Below, piece by piece: positions 1 through 5,778 of a stretch of DNA of 10,312 nucleotides (position 1 is the stretch's first letter; each line of letters opens with the position of its first letter). The notes under the pieces are model-generated. The model had not been told where the DNA came from. It worked only from the letters and a program-made list of their open reading frames with translations, and did not search any database. Both the position numbers and the translations under genes were made by a program. Location: NCBI GenBank assembly GCA_964388455.1, contig CAYMAN010000052.1, positions 1-10,312 on the forward strand, written 5' to 3'. The stretch is from JBBRWO01 sp964388455. Lineage in GTDB: Bacteria; Actinomycetota; Coriobacteriia; Anaerosomatales; JAAXUF01.

Positions 1-595
1 AGTAGTGGCCGATCTCCTCGGGGAAGCCGACGCCCTTGAACGCGCCCATGTTCTTACCGCTCGAGGCGACGAACGCACCGTCGACGCTCGAGTTGATGAG
101 CATGACGGCGTGGACGATGTAGTCGTCGGCGCTCATCTCGGAGCTCTCGAGCTTGTGCGGGTCGGGCTGGAGGAAGTAGCGCCACAGGAGCGGGGCGTCG
201 CTGATGCCCTTGACCGCCCGCGTGGGCATGGGCTCGGCCAAATCAACCACAAAGTGCTGGTCGAAGACGGCCTCGGACTCCTCCTTGGCCTTGAGGTCGT
301 GGTACATCATGTGGAAGCAGTAGTGGTCCGGGAACTCGGGGTAGATGCCGTAGCCGGCATAGCCGCCGCCGAGTCCGTTTCCACGGTCGCGCTGGACGGC
401 CATCGCCTTGATGGCGTCGATGCCGCTCATCAGCGTGCCGGACTCGTCGCAGATGCCCATGAGGCCGCAGCCGCCGTGAATCTTGAACGCGGCCTCCTCG
501 GCGTACTTGGGGCGCTCGCCGAAGAATCCGGGAGCAGACGAAGAGGTCGCCGGCCGCGTGGTGGGCATGCGGTCTAGAAGCGGTTCGTAGGTCAT
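1..595 (-). CDS. Archaeal-type glutamate synthase subunit 1 (class II glutamine amidotransferase), partial
   Basis: Partial gene: starts at ATG 595-593 and leaves the window at base 1 with 198 codons visible and no stop. Class II amidotransferases hydrolyse glutamine at a conserved Cys and pass ammonia to a synthase partner; in the split archaeal-type glutamate synthase this is the glutaminase subunit, and the FMN and GXGXG subunits would be expected further left. What I see: CGLMGI at residues 43-48 (nucleophile Cys43), RGNGLGGG at 71-78, then YAGYGIYPEF, LLWRYF and SSGKNMGAFKGVGFPEEIG, blocks typical of this subfamily. Cys43 follows a 42-residue N-terminal extension that looks like a removable propeptide; GltB-type enzymes are made with one of similar length. 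The start overlaps the upstream stop (TAATG), with AAGGGG about 12 bases before it, so translation is probably coupled to the Hdr-like gene. The family is secure; the full length is unknown. Confidence 0.85.
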   Translation of the reverse strand, partial: MTYEPLLDRMPTTRPATSSSAPGFFGERPKYAEEAAFKIHGGCGLMGICDESGTLMSGIDAIKAMAVQRDRGNGLGGGYAGYGIYPEFPDHYCFHMMYHDLKAKEESEAVFDQHFVVDLAEPMPTRAVKGISDAPLLWRYFLQPDPHKLESSEMSADDYIVHAVMLINSSVDGAFVASSGKNMGAFKGVGFPEEIGHY

Positions 596-1947
596 TACTG
601 CTCACACCCCTTGCACTCTGAGTCACAGTCACAGGCCGCCATCATTCGGCCGACGGCGTCGCCGCCACTTGCGGGAAGCGGATCCAGGCCGAGCTTCTTG
701 CGAGCGCCCTGCTTGGGCTCGCCGAGCCGCCCGGTCTCGAGGAACATCTTGTAGGAGCCGGTCACGGAGTCGGGGCCTGCGCCCGCCGCGATGGCGATCT
801 CCTTCAGCTTGCGGAAGGTGTCGGCCATACCGATGTCGGAGTGGCACAGCTCGGAGCACGTGTAGCACTCGAGGCACTTCCACAGCTTGCCCTCGGCGAT
901 TACCTGGTCGATGTCGCCCTTCACCAGCTGACGGATGATGTCGTTGGGCTGGAACGTGGGGTCGATCTTGCAGACCGGGCAGTCGTCCTTGCAGGCGCGG
1001 CAGTTGTCGCACTTGTTGAGCAGCGCGACGTCGAAGTCGAGCGCGAGGGCGGCCTTGTCGGCGGTGCGGGCGGCCCACTTGTCGAGGAACGGCTGCACGT
1101 CGACGCGGTGCATCGAGATGCCGAGCTCCTCGGGCTCATGACCGTACGCGAGCGAGATGAGCTCAGAGAGGTACAAGATCGGCACGTGGACGTTCTCGTT
1201 GGCGCGCTGAAGAGCGGCCTGGTTCAGGTCGAACTGCTGGAAGCAGCTGGGGCAGACGACCACAAGCGCGTCGACGTTGTGGTCCTGGAGGTCGTGCAGC
1301 TTGCGGCGGCAGAACGACAGTGAGCTGTCGCGCTCGCCCACGCGATCCAGAGCGCCACCACAGCACTGCATCTTGGTGGGATAGTCGACCACTGTCGCGC
1401 CGAGAGAGGCGACGAGCTCCTCGACCTTCTTGGGGTGCAGCGGATCGTCCCAGCGGACGGCCGGCTGTGGGCGGAGCAGGTGGCAGCCGTAGTGAACGGC
1501 GATGCGCATGCCCCAGAAGTTGCGCTTGGCGCCGCTGGCGATCAGGCCCGCGCCCATGGAGTCGGCGAGCCACTCGGCGAAGTGCACGACCTGGAGCTTG
1601 CCGTCGTAGTGCAGGTCCTCGGTGGCGAGGCGCTCATTGATGATCTCGCGCTGGCGCCAGTCCGTGGCGAGGTGGCTCTGCGCCTCCTTGAACGTGGAGT
1701 AGCAGCCGTTGCACGGCGTGACCACGTCGAGACCGGCCTTCTCCACGATCGCGAGGTTGCGCGCGGCGGCGGTGTAAAACGCGTCGGGATCGTTGGCCTT
1801 GACCAGCGTTCCCTCAGGGCAACAGGTGTGCCCGGCAAGCTCGGTCGGGCGCGCACCCAGATCCTCGAACATGACGCGCGTCGCCTTTTCGATGAACGGG
1901 AAACGTGCGGGGATGGTGCACCCCCAGAAGACCGCGAACTCCTTCAT
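595..1947 (-). CDS. HdrB-HdrC fusion: heterodisulfide reductase-like iron-sulfur protein
   Basis: A 450-residue cytosolic iron-sulfur protein. Residues 1-270 are HdrB-like, with two CCG-type cysteine-rich domains: C10, C42/C43, C79xxC82 and C155, C195/C196, C232xxC235. In methanogen HdrB such domains hold the noncubane [4Fe-4S] clusters that reduce a disulfide. Residues about 305-375 are HdrC-like, with two [4Fe-4S] ferredoxin motifs: C313xxC316xxC319xxxC323-Pro and C358xxC361xxC364xxxC368-His. The C-terminus adds four more cysteines (C439, C441, C445, C448). Start choice: ATG 1947 follows GAAAGGCAAG and begins MKEFAVFWGC, as HdrB proteins do. The frame stays open to 2133, but that extension would run through the leader structure and beyond the promoter. 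No HdrA is visible. A role in electron transfer to the co-transcribed glutamate synthase, or reduction of a thiol cofactor, is inferred; the substrate is unknown. Other (Fe-S)-binding CCG-domain oxidoreductases are the alternative. Confidence 0.88.
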   Translation of the reverse strand: MKEFAVFWGCTIPARFPFIEKATRVMFEDLGARPTELAGHTCCPEGTLVKANDPDAFYTAAARNLAIVEKAGLDVVTPCNGCYSTFKEAQSHLATDWRQREIINERLATEDLHYDGKLQVVHFAEWLADSMGAGLIASGAKRNFWGMRIAVHYGCHLLRPQPAVRWDDPLHPKKVEELVASLGATVVDYPTKMQCCGGALDRVGERDSSLSFCRRKLHDLQDHNVDALVVVCPSCFQQFDLNQAALQRANENVHVPILYLSELISLAYGHEPEELGISMHRVDVQPFLDKWAARTADKAALALDFDVALLNKCDNCRACKDDCPVCKIDPTFQPNDIIRQLVKGDIDQVIAEGKLWKCLECYTCSELCHSDIGMADTFRKLKEIAIAAGAGPDSVTGSYKMFLETGRLGEPKQGARKKLGLDPLPASGGDAVGRMMAACDCDSECKGCEQ

Positions 1948-1982
1948 GTACTTGCCTTTCGCTCGACTGCCCTGAAGAATCG

Positions 1983-2017
1983 AAAACGCCCGCACAACCC
2001 TTACGGGTCCTGCGAGC
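1983..2017 (-). terminator. Intrinsic terminator/attenuator in the leader of the Hdr-like operon
   Basis: Read on the minus strand, GCTCGCA (2017-2011) pairs with TGCGGGC (1994-1988) including one G-U. A G-G mismatch follows (2010/1995), then GACCC (2009-2005) pairs with GGGTT (2000-1996), capped by GTAA (2004-2001), a GNRA tetraloop. Next come G1987 and four T (1986-1983), then a T-rich run. It lies between promoter and start codon, 35 bases upstream of ATG 1947, so it would act as an attenuator. Its 5' strand reuses bases 2017-2013, the 3' strand of the second ANTAR-type hairpin, so both cannot form together. Confidence 0.65.
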
Positions 2018-2063
2018 GCCATTGCTCGTGTTTCTTCGGTTTGCCAGCACGCCTTTGTGCCGG
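2013..2063 (-). promoter_or_regulatory. Candidate ANTAR-target RNA: tandem hexaloop hairpins
   Basis: Hairpin P1: CCGGCAC (2063-2057) pairs with GTGCTGG (2050-2044), seven pairs with one G-U, loop AAAGGC (2056-2051). Hairpin P2: CGAGC (2028-2024) pairs with GCTCG (2017-2013), five perfect pairs, loop AATGGC (2023-2018). The 15-base linker is A-rich. Both loops have six bases with A at position 1 and G at position 4, the known signature of RNAs bound by ANTAR proteins such as EutV, NasR and AmiR. P2 competes with the terminator at 1983-2017, the arrangement of the EutV-type antitermination model. P1 starts at about the predicted transcription start. The likely ligand protein, inferred and untested, is the ANTAR response regulator at 5207-5776. 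Confidence 0.7.
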
Positions 2064-2069
2064 ACGGCG

Positions 2070-2078
2070 AGTATATCA
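2070..2078 (-). promoter_or_regulatory. Extended -10 promoter of the Hdr-like/glutamate synthase operon
   Basis: On the minus strand TATACT (2075-2070) is directly preceded by TGA (2078-2076), an extended -10 (TGN) pattern. The position expected for -35 holds only TTTCCT/TTCCTC, a poor match, which an extended -10 can offset. The predicted start is near 2063, the first base of hairpin P1, giving a leader of about 115 bases before ATG 1947. Confidence 0.45.
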
Positions 2079-2162
2079 TGCTCACAGGTGCCGAGGAAAC
2101 ATGCCGGAAATACGAGACCGCACGATTTCGCACGCGACACTCATCGATGAAAGGCGCTACCC

Positions 2163-2783
2163 GTGACCGAGGTCATCGAACTCAAGAAGCGGTTCGGCAA
2201 ACTCTACAAGCCGGGTGCCGCCGGCCCTGGCATCGTCGAGGTCCCGACACTACGCTTCCTCATGCTCGACGGCGACGCCGCCATCGGCAGTCCGGGTTTC
2301 ACCGAGAGCTTCGAGGCCCTCTACAAGCTCGCCTACCCGGTGAAGTTCGCCGCAAAGAAGCATCTCGATCTCAGCTACCCGATCATGCCGTCGGAGGGGC
2401 TGTACTGGGATGCCGACGGTGGCTTGGATGCATCTCTGACCAACGCGACTCGTTTGTCATGGCGGCTCATGTTGATGCTGCCCGATGAAGTGTCGTCGGA
2501 GTTCGTCGACGAGGTGCGTGAGCGGGTCATGGCCAGGAAGGGCCTCCCCCGCCTCGCCGACATCCGCGTGCAGACGCTGACCGAGGGCCGGTGTGCGCAG
2601 TTGCTCCACCTCGGCCCGTACGCCGCCGAGACCGCGACCGTGGACCGACTTCGAGCCTTCGCCGCCGACAAGGGGCTCGAGTTCTCGGGCATCCATCACG
2701 AGATCTATTTGAGCGACCCCGGGCGCACCGCTCCTGAGAAGCTGAAGACGATTCTGCGCTATCCGGTACGCCCCAGAAGATAG
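2163..2783 (+). CDS. GyrI-like small-molecule-binding domain protein
   Basis: A 206-residue soluble protein starting at GTG 2163, preceded by GAAAGG about 9 bases upstream. It matches the stand-alone GyrI-like (SOUL/BacR effector-binding fold, COG4832-type) family: an N-terminal part with VEVPTLRFLMLDG at about 26-38, an SEGLYWD segment near 78-84, and the diagnostic C-terminal block HHEIYLSDPGRTAPEKLKTI near 178-197, seen in family members of about 200 residues. It lacks the helix-turn-helix that precedes this fold in BmrR-like regulators, so it is probably not a transcription factor itself. Family members bind hydrophobic or cationic compounds and some hydrolyse them; the ligand here cannot be told. 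It is divergent from the Hdr-like operon, sharing the 215-base intergenic region. No convincing plus-strand promoter was found. Confidence 0.85.
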   Translation: MTEVIELKKRFGKLYKPGAAGPGIVEVPTLRFLMLDGDAAIGSPGFTESFEALYKLAYPVKFAAKKHLDLSYPIMPSEGLYWDADGGLDASLTNATRLSWRLMLMLPDEVSSEFVDEVRERVMARKGLPRLADIRVQTLTEGRCAQLLHLGPYAAETATVDRLRAFAADKGLEFSGIHHEIYLSDPGRTAPEKLKTILRYPVRPRR

Positions 2784-2933
2784 AGGTGGCCCCGCGGAGC
2801 GGTGACTCCCGGGACCGTGGTCGACTCCTGGCGAGAGGTGCCGACTCACTGAGGGTACCACAGCGCGAGTCGCTGGACCGACGACGTGTAGTAGTCTGTC
2901 GTTTCCGAACGCCGCCCTCATCTTGGAGCCCAC

Positions 2934-3635
2934 GTGACAGAACTGCACCGCCACAGTCTGAAAGCCGGGGCGCGCGACGTCGCGGCGATTCTCATCGGCA
3001 TCGTGCCGTTCGGGCTCGTCGCGGGCGCGTCGGTGATCCAGGCGGGATTCGGCATTGCGGAAGCCGTTGGGATGTCGCTCTTCGTCAACGCAGGCGCATC
3101 CCAAATCGTCGCGACGACGCTCTTGGGCTCAGGCGCGCCGTTGTGGGTGGCTCTGGGCACGGCACTGGTCGTCAACGCTCGAATGTTCATCTACAGCACG
3201 TCGATCGCCCCGATCCTCTCCGGCGCCCCCGCGTGGCTTCGGCCGATCCTCGGACACATGCTGGTCGATCAGAACTACGCCACCACCATGACCAAGGGTC
3301 GTTTCCGAGAAGATGTCAGCGTGATCCACTACTTCGTGGGCGCTTGGCTGGCCCTGGCCACCGTCTGGCAACTCTCATCGCTGGCGGGTGCGCTGGTCGG
3401 GGCACTGATCCCTGCAGCGTGGGGGCTCGACTTTGCGGTGCCGCTGGTTTTCTTGGCCATGCTGGCTCCGGCCCTCAAGGACCGAATCGCGGTCGGTGTC
3501 GGTCTCGTCACCGGCGTGGCAGCAGCCGTTCTTGTTCCTCTCCTGCCGATGCAGACCGGGCTCATCGCTGCGATAGTCGCCGGCATGGCGTACGGCGCAT
3601 GGGCCGACGCGTCGACGGAAGCGGCGACGCGATGA
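2934..3635 (+). CDS. azlC: AzlC family branched-chain amino acid exporter, large subunit
   Basis: A 233-residue integral membrane protein starting at GTG 2934 with TTGGAG 8 bases upstream. AzlC (YgaZ) is the large subunit of a two-component exporter of branched-chain amino acids, driven with the small subunit AzlD (YgaH). Family marks: an N-terminal GARDVAAILIGIVPFGLVAGA segment (about 13-33), FVNAGASQIVATTLL (50-64), VVNARMFIYSTSIAP (79-93) and the HMLVDQNYATT loop (108-118). Several hydrophobic stretches follow to the C-terminus, and the length is normal for the family. The stop overlaps the azlD start as ATGA, so the pair is translated together. An Lrp-type gene nearby (4641-5096) is a plausible regulator, since azlCD of Bacillus subtilis is under an Lrp-like repressor (AzlB); here that link is inference. 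Confidence 0.92.
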   Translation: MTELHRHSLKAGARDVAAILIGIVPFGLVAGASVIQAGFGIAEAVGMSLFVNAGASQIVATTLLGSGAPLWVALGTALVVNARMFIYSTSIAPILSGAPAWLRPILGHMLVDQNYATTMTKGRFREDVSVIHYFVGAWLALATVWQLSSLAGALVGALIPAAWGLDFAVPLVFLAMLAPALKDRIAVGVGLVTGVAAAVLVPLLPMQTGLIAAIVAGMAYGAWADASTEAATR

Positions 3636-3967
3636 GCACCGTCGCGCAGTTCTGGATGATGACACTCGCGCTCGCGCTCGGAACCTGGGCCATGCGCGCA
3701 CTGCCGATCATGCTGCACGGTCACGTCCCGCACCCGCCCTGGCTCGCCCGTCTGCTGCGGCATGTGCCCGTCGCAGCCCTGACGGCGCTGGTGGTGCCAG
3801 CGGCGCTCTACGTACACACGGGGAACGACTACTCGTTCGCGCCGCCGCGAACCGCCGCTGCGATCGTCGCACTTCTGGTGGCATGGCGAACGAAGAACAC
3901 GCTCGCGACACTCGCGGCAGGCATGGGCACGCTGTGGATCGCGGCGGCTCTGCTGGGCGGGTTCTGA
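3632..3967 (+). CDS. azlD: AzlD family branched-chain amino acid exporter, small subunit
   Basis: A 111-residue membrane protein starting at ATG 3632 and overlapping the azlC stop by four bases (ATGA). AzlD/YgaH proteins are about 100-110 residues, so it is complete. It shows the usual pattern: a first helix with TLALALGTWAMRALPIML (11-28), the HPPWLARLLRHVPVAALTALVVPA region (34-57), then two hydrophobic segments (about 75-85 and 91-109). It partners AzlC in exporting branched-chain amino acids. The frame stays open far upstream inside azlC, but the overlapping ATG is the family start. A possible shared terminator follows at 3979-4005. Confidence 0.92.
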   Translation: MSTVAQFWMMTLALALGTWAMRALPIMLHGHVPHPPWLARLLRHVPVAALTALVVPAALYVHTGNDYSFAPPRTAAAIVALLVAWRTKNTLATLAAGMGTLWIAAALLGGF

Positions 3968-3978
3968 CGGAAGAGTGG

Positions 3979-4005
3979 CGAGGCGCTGCACTCCGCTGGC
4001 GCTCG
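3979..4005. terminator. Possible bidirectional terminator between azlD and the LysE-type gene
   Basis: CGAGGCGC (3979-3986) pairs with GCGCTCG (3999-4005) as seven pairs with one bulged G around a 12-base loop. It lies in the 42-base gap between two convergent genes, where a shared terminator would be expected. There is no strong T-run on either side (ATTCT on plus), so it could instead act as a 3'-end stabilising hairpin. Confidence 0.3.
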
Positions 4006-4009
4006 ATTC

Positions 4010-4648
4010 TCACGCGCCGATAAACACGCTTGCCATGGCGATTACGCCGAACAACGCTACGAGTCCACCGGAAGCAACGTTGATGCCCCGCAAGAGTCGG
4101 GTTCCGACAGTGTGCCGGGCAAGCGCAACACCGGACACAAGGACCGTCCACCACGCGAGCGATCCACTTGCGACTCCGACCGTGGCGATCCCTGCGGTGA
4201 TCGGACCGGGTTGCGCGGCCAGGCCAGCGCTCGCGAAGATCGCACCAAAAGCCATGATCGTCATCGGGTTGGTGAGTGTGAGTCCAACGGCACCGAGGTA
4301 CAGACGTCCATATCCGCCCGAGGCCGACGCATCTGACTGATCAGGCACACGTGTCCTTGGAGACGCAAAGGCGGCGCGTAGGCCGAGAACCACGAGCGCG
4401 ACACCACCTACGAGGCGCAGTGGCGTCTGCAGAGTCACCAGCATTCCAGACAGCACACTCATCCCAAAGGCCGCGATGGCCGCGTATAAGCCATCAGCAG
4501 TCGCGATTCCCAGGCCCGTGGTCATGCCCAGGCGCCAGCCGCGGGCCAGCGTGCGCTGCATGCATAGCACCCCCATGGCGCCCACAGGTGCCGCGACCGC
4601 GACCCCGATGACGAACGTCCGTGCAAAGAGCGCGAGCGTATCAGGCAC
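4010..4648 (-). CDS. LysE/RhtB family amino acid exporter
   Basis: A 212-residue membrane protein of the LysE/RhtB superfamily, which exports amino acids such as lysine, homoserine, threonine or leucine; the substrate cannot be read from sequence. Marks: the hallmark AAPVGAMGVLCMQRTLARGW segment in the first helix-loop, GLGIATADGLYAAIAAFG, the LTLTNPMTIMAFGAIFA helix with its NP(M/I) turn, and hydrophobic helices to the C-terminus. Start choice: GTG 4648 overlaps the Lrp gene stop by 8 bases, has AGG about 9 bases upstream, and gives the short N-terminus usual in the family. A TTG at 4675 would add nine residues but has no ribosome binding site. The overlap argues for co-transcription with the Lrp-type regulator, a common pairing in which the regulator controls the exporter. 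Confidence 0.88.
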   Translation of the reverse strand: MPDTLALFARTFVIGVAVAAPVGAMGVLCMQRTLARGWRLGMTTGLGIATADGLYAAIAAFGMSVLSGMLVTLQTPLRLVGGVALVVLGLRAAFASPRTRVPDQSDASASGGYGRLYLGAVGLTLTNPMTIMAFGAIFASAGLAAQPGPITAGIATVGVASGSLAWWTVLVSGVALARHTVGTRLLRGINVASGGLVALFGVIAMASVFIGA

Positions 4649-5096
4649 GGAGTCGAACCTGGGCTGGGCGCTCAAACGCCGACGAGAGCACTACGGTCGT
4701 CCGCGTGCCCGACACACCTCGCACGCCCTTGATTCTGTCGCTTACGAGCCGCTCGAGCTCGCGAGTGTTGGCGCACCTGATCTTGAGGAGATAGTCGCCA
4801 TCCCCCGCGACGTGATGCAATTCCAACACCGCAGGCTCATCACTCATCGCTGTCAGGAAGGCATCGCGCGCATCGGGCCCGGAGAGGGTCACCGAGACGA
4901 ACGCAGCCAGGTCGGCCTCGACCGCCTCGGGATCCACCACAGCGCAATAGCCGAGAATCACGCTCTCGGACTCAAGCCGGCGAACCCGCTCAGCTGTCGA
5001 AGGCCCTGATAGCCGGATCCGGCTTGCAAGCTCCGAGAACGTGATACGTCCTTCGGCGACGAGTATCCTGATGATTTCAAGGTCAGTTGCATCCAT
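4641..5096 (-). CDS. Lrp/AsnC family transcriptional regulator
   Basis: A 151-residue regulator, full length for Lrp/AsnC proteins. Residues 1-50 form the winged helix-turn-helix (MDATDLEIIRILVAEGRITF, then LASRIRLSGPSTAERVRRLE), followed by a hinge (ILGYCAVVDPEAV) and the RAM/SAM ligand-binding domain (about 60-140) with the GDGDYLLKIRC block. Such proteins form dimers to octamers and sense amino acids. Start ATG 5096 follows GAGAG at about 8 bases. It overlaps the LysE-type exporter gene and faces azlCD across it, so control of one or both exporters by intracellular amino acid level is likely (inference). An inverted repeat upstream (5129-5176) could be an autoregulatory site. Confidence 0.9.
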   Translation of the reverse strand: MDATDLEIIRILVAEGRITFSELASRIRLSGPSTAERVRRLESESVILGYCAVVDPEAVEADLAAFVSVTLSGPDARDAFLTAMSDEPAVLELHHVAGDGDYLLKIRCANTRELERLVSDRIKGVRGVSGTRTTVVLSSAFERPAQVRLRA

Positions 5097-5128
5097 GGCG
5101 TTCTCTCACAAGGCAGTTGGAGTTGAAT

Positions 5129-5176
5129 ACCTCACTTCTTGTAACACAGCGCACGTCATGGCTGCAACTGTGAGGT
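5129..5176. promoter_or_regulatory. Inverted repeat upstream of the Lrp-type gene (possible operator)
   Basis: ACCTCAC (5129-5135) and GTGAGGT (5170-5176) form a perfect 7-base inverted repeat with centres 41 bases apart, close to four helical turns. Inside it CACAG (5145-5149) mirrors CTGTG (5168-5172) and CAGC (5147-5150) mirrors GCTG (5161-5164). It sits 33-80 bases before the start codon, where Lrp-type autoregulators bind. A weak minus-strand promoter (TTGCAG, 17 bases, TTACAA) falls within it. RNA folding is an alternative reading. Confidence 0.3.
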
Positions 5177-5206
5177 GCTCCACGTCCGAGCCTTGCAACA
5201 ATGAGA

Positions 5207-5776
5207 TCAGTCGGTGGCCTCGCTTGCCAAGACAACTGCTTCGGCGATCTCGCGTAGTGTCTTGCGCTTGTCCATCGCCACCCTCTGAAGCCGCTTGAAC
5301 GCATCCGGCTCGGTCAGACCGCGTGACATCAGAACGCCCTTCGCCCGCTCCACCACCTTGCGGGTTTCGAGACGCTCCGTCAGATCCGACACCTCCTCGG
5401 CCAGAGCGGTCGCCTCAGCGAAGCGGGCGACGGCCACTGCCATCGCCGGGATGATATCGGCGCGGGAGAACGGCTTGACCACGTACGCCATGGCGCCCGC
5501 GGCAGCAGCCTGTTCCGCATATCCGAGCTGCGAGAACGCGGTGACCATCACCACCGGCGCGATGCGCTCATCCCCCAGAACGGCTGCGGCCTCGATGCCC
5601 GTAACCCCAGGCATGTTGATGTCCATGAACACGACGTCGGGGATGAGTGACCGCGCGAGTTCGATCGCCTCGGCACCGTTGCGCGCCTCGCCGACCACCT
5701 CGTGCCCGTCCTCGGTCAGCATCTCGCGAAGATCCATGCGGATGAGCGCTTCGTCCTCAGCGATCAGTACTCGCAC
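5207..5776 (-). CDS. pdtaR: PdtaR-type response regulator with ANTAR RNA-binding domain
   Basis: A 189-residue cytosolic response regulator. Residues 1-120 are a receiver domain with acidic pocket E7/D8/E9, phospho-acceptor D52 (MDINMPG), T79 and K101 (KPF). A short coiled segment (about 118-135) leads into an ANTAR domain (about 126-182) with the ETRKVVERAKGVLM helix and LREIAEAVV end. ANTAR domains bind paired RNA hairpins with hexaloops and prevent transcription termination; phosphorylation of the receiver promotes the dimer that binds. It is the usual length for PdtaR (Rv1626-like). GTG 5776 begins two bases after the kinase stop, with GGAGG inside the kinase 3' end, so the pair is one operon. 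In Mycobacterium tuberculosis the two genes are unlinked. A candidate target RNA lies in this window at 2013-2063. Confidence 0.93.
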   Translation of the reverse strand: MRVLIAEDEALIRMDLREMLTEDGHEVVGEARNGAEAIELARSLIPDVVFMDINMPGVTGIEAAAVLGDERIAPVVMVTAFSQLGYAEQAAAAGAMAYVVKPFSRADIIPAMAVAVARFAEATALAEEVSDLTERLETRKVVERAKGVLMSRGLTEPDAFKRLQRVAMDKRKTLREIAEAVVLASEATD

Positions 5777-5778
5777 TG

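Noticed and set aside
1948..2069. GEMM (cyclic di-GMP) riboswitch suggested by GGCAAACC in the Hdr-like leader
   Set aside because: The flanking GEMM core (tetraloop receptor, ACGCAAAG segment and second stem) is missing. The dual hexaloop hairpins plus terminator explain the region better.
2041..2077. Plus-strand promoter for the GyrI-like gene (TTGCCA ... TATATC)
   Set aside because: Spacing between the boxes is 25 bases, far outside the workable range. The AT-rich core is better explained as the minus-strand extended -10.
1948..2133. N-terminal extension of the Hdr-like protein using an upstream start at 2133
   Set aside because: The extra 62 codons would cross the promoter, the tandem hairpins and the terminator, and have no similarity to HdrB. 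ATG 1947 has a ribosome binding site and the family N-terminus.
2781..2815. T-box-like sequence (GGTGGCCCCGCGG) upstream of azlC
   Set aside because: It differs from the T-box core at an invariant A. Stem I and a specifier loop would have to lie inside the GyrI-like coding sequence, and no terminator with a T-run follows.
2786..3631. Long open frame upstream of azlD in the azlD frame
   Set aside because: It overlaps azlC throughout, has Arg-rich composition typical of GC-rich shadow frames and no family similarity. Only the azlD part is real.
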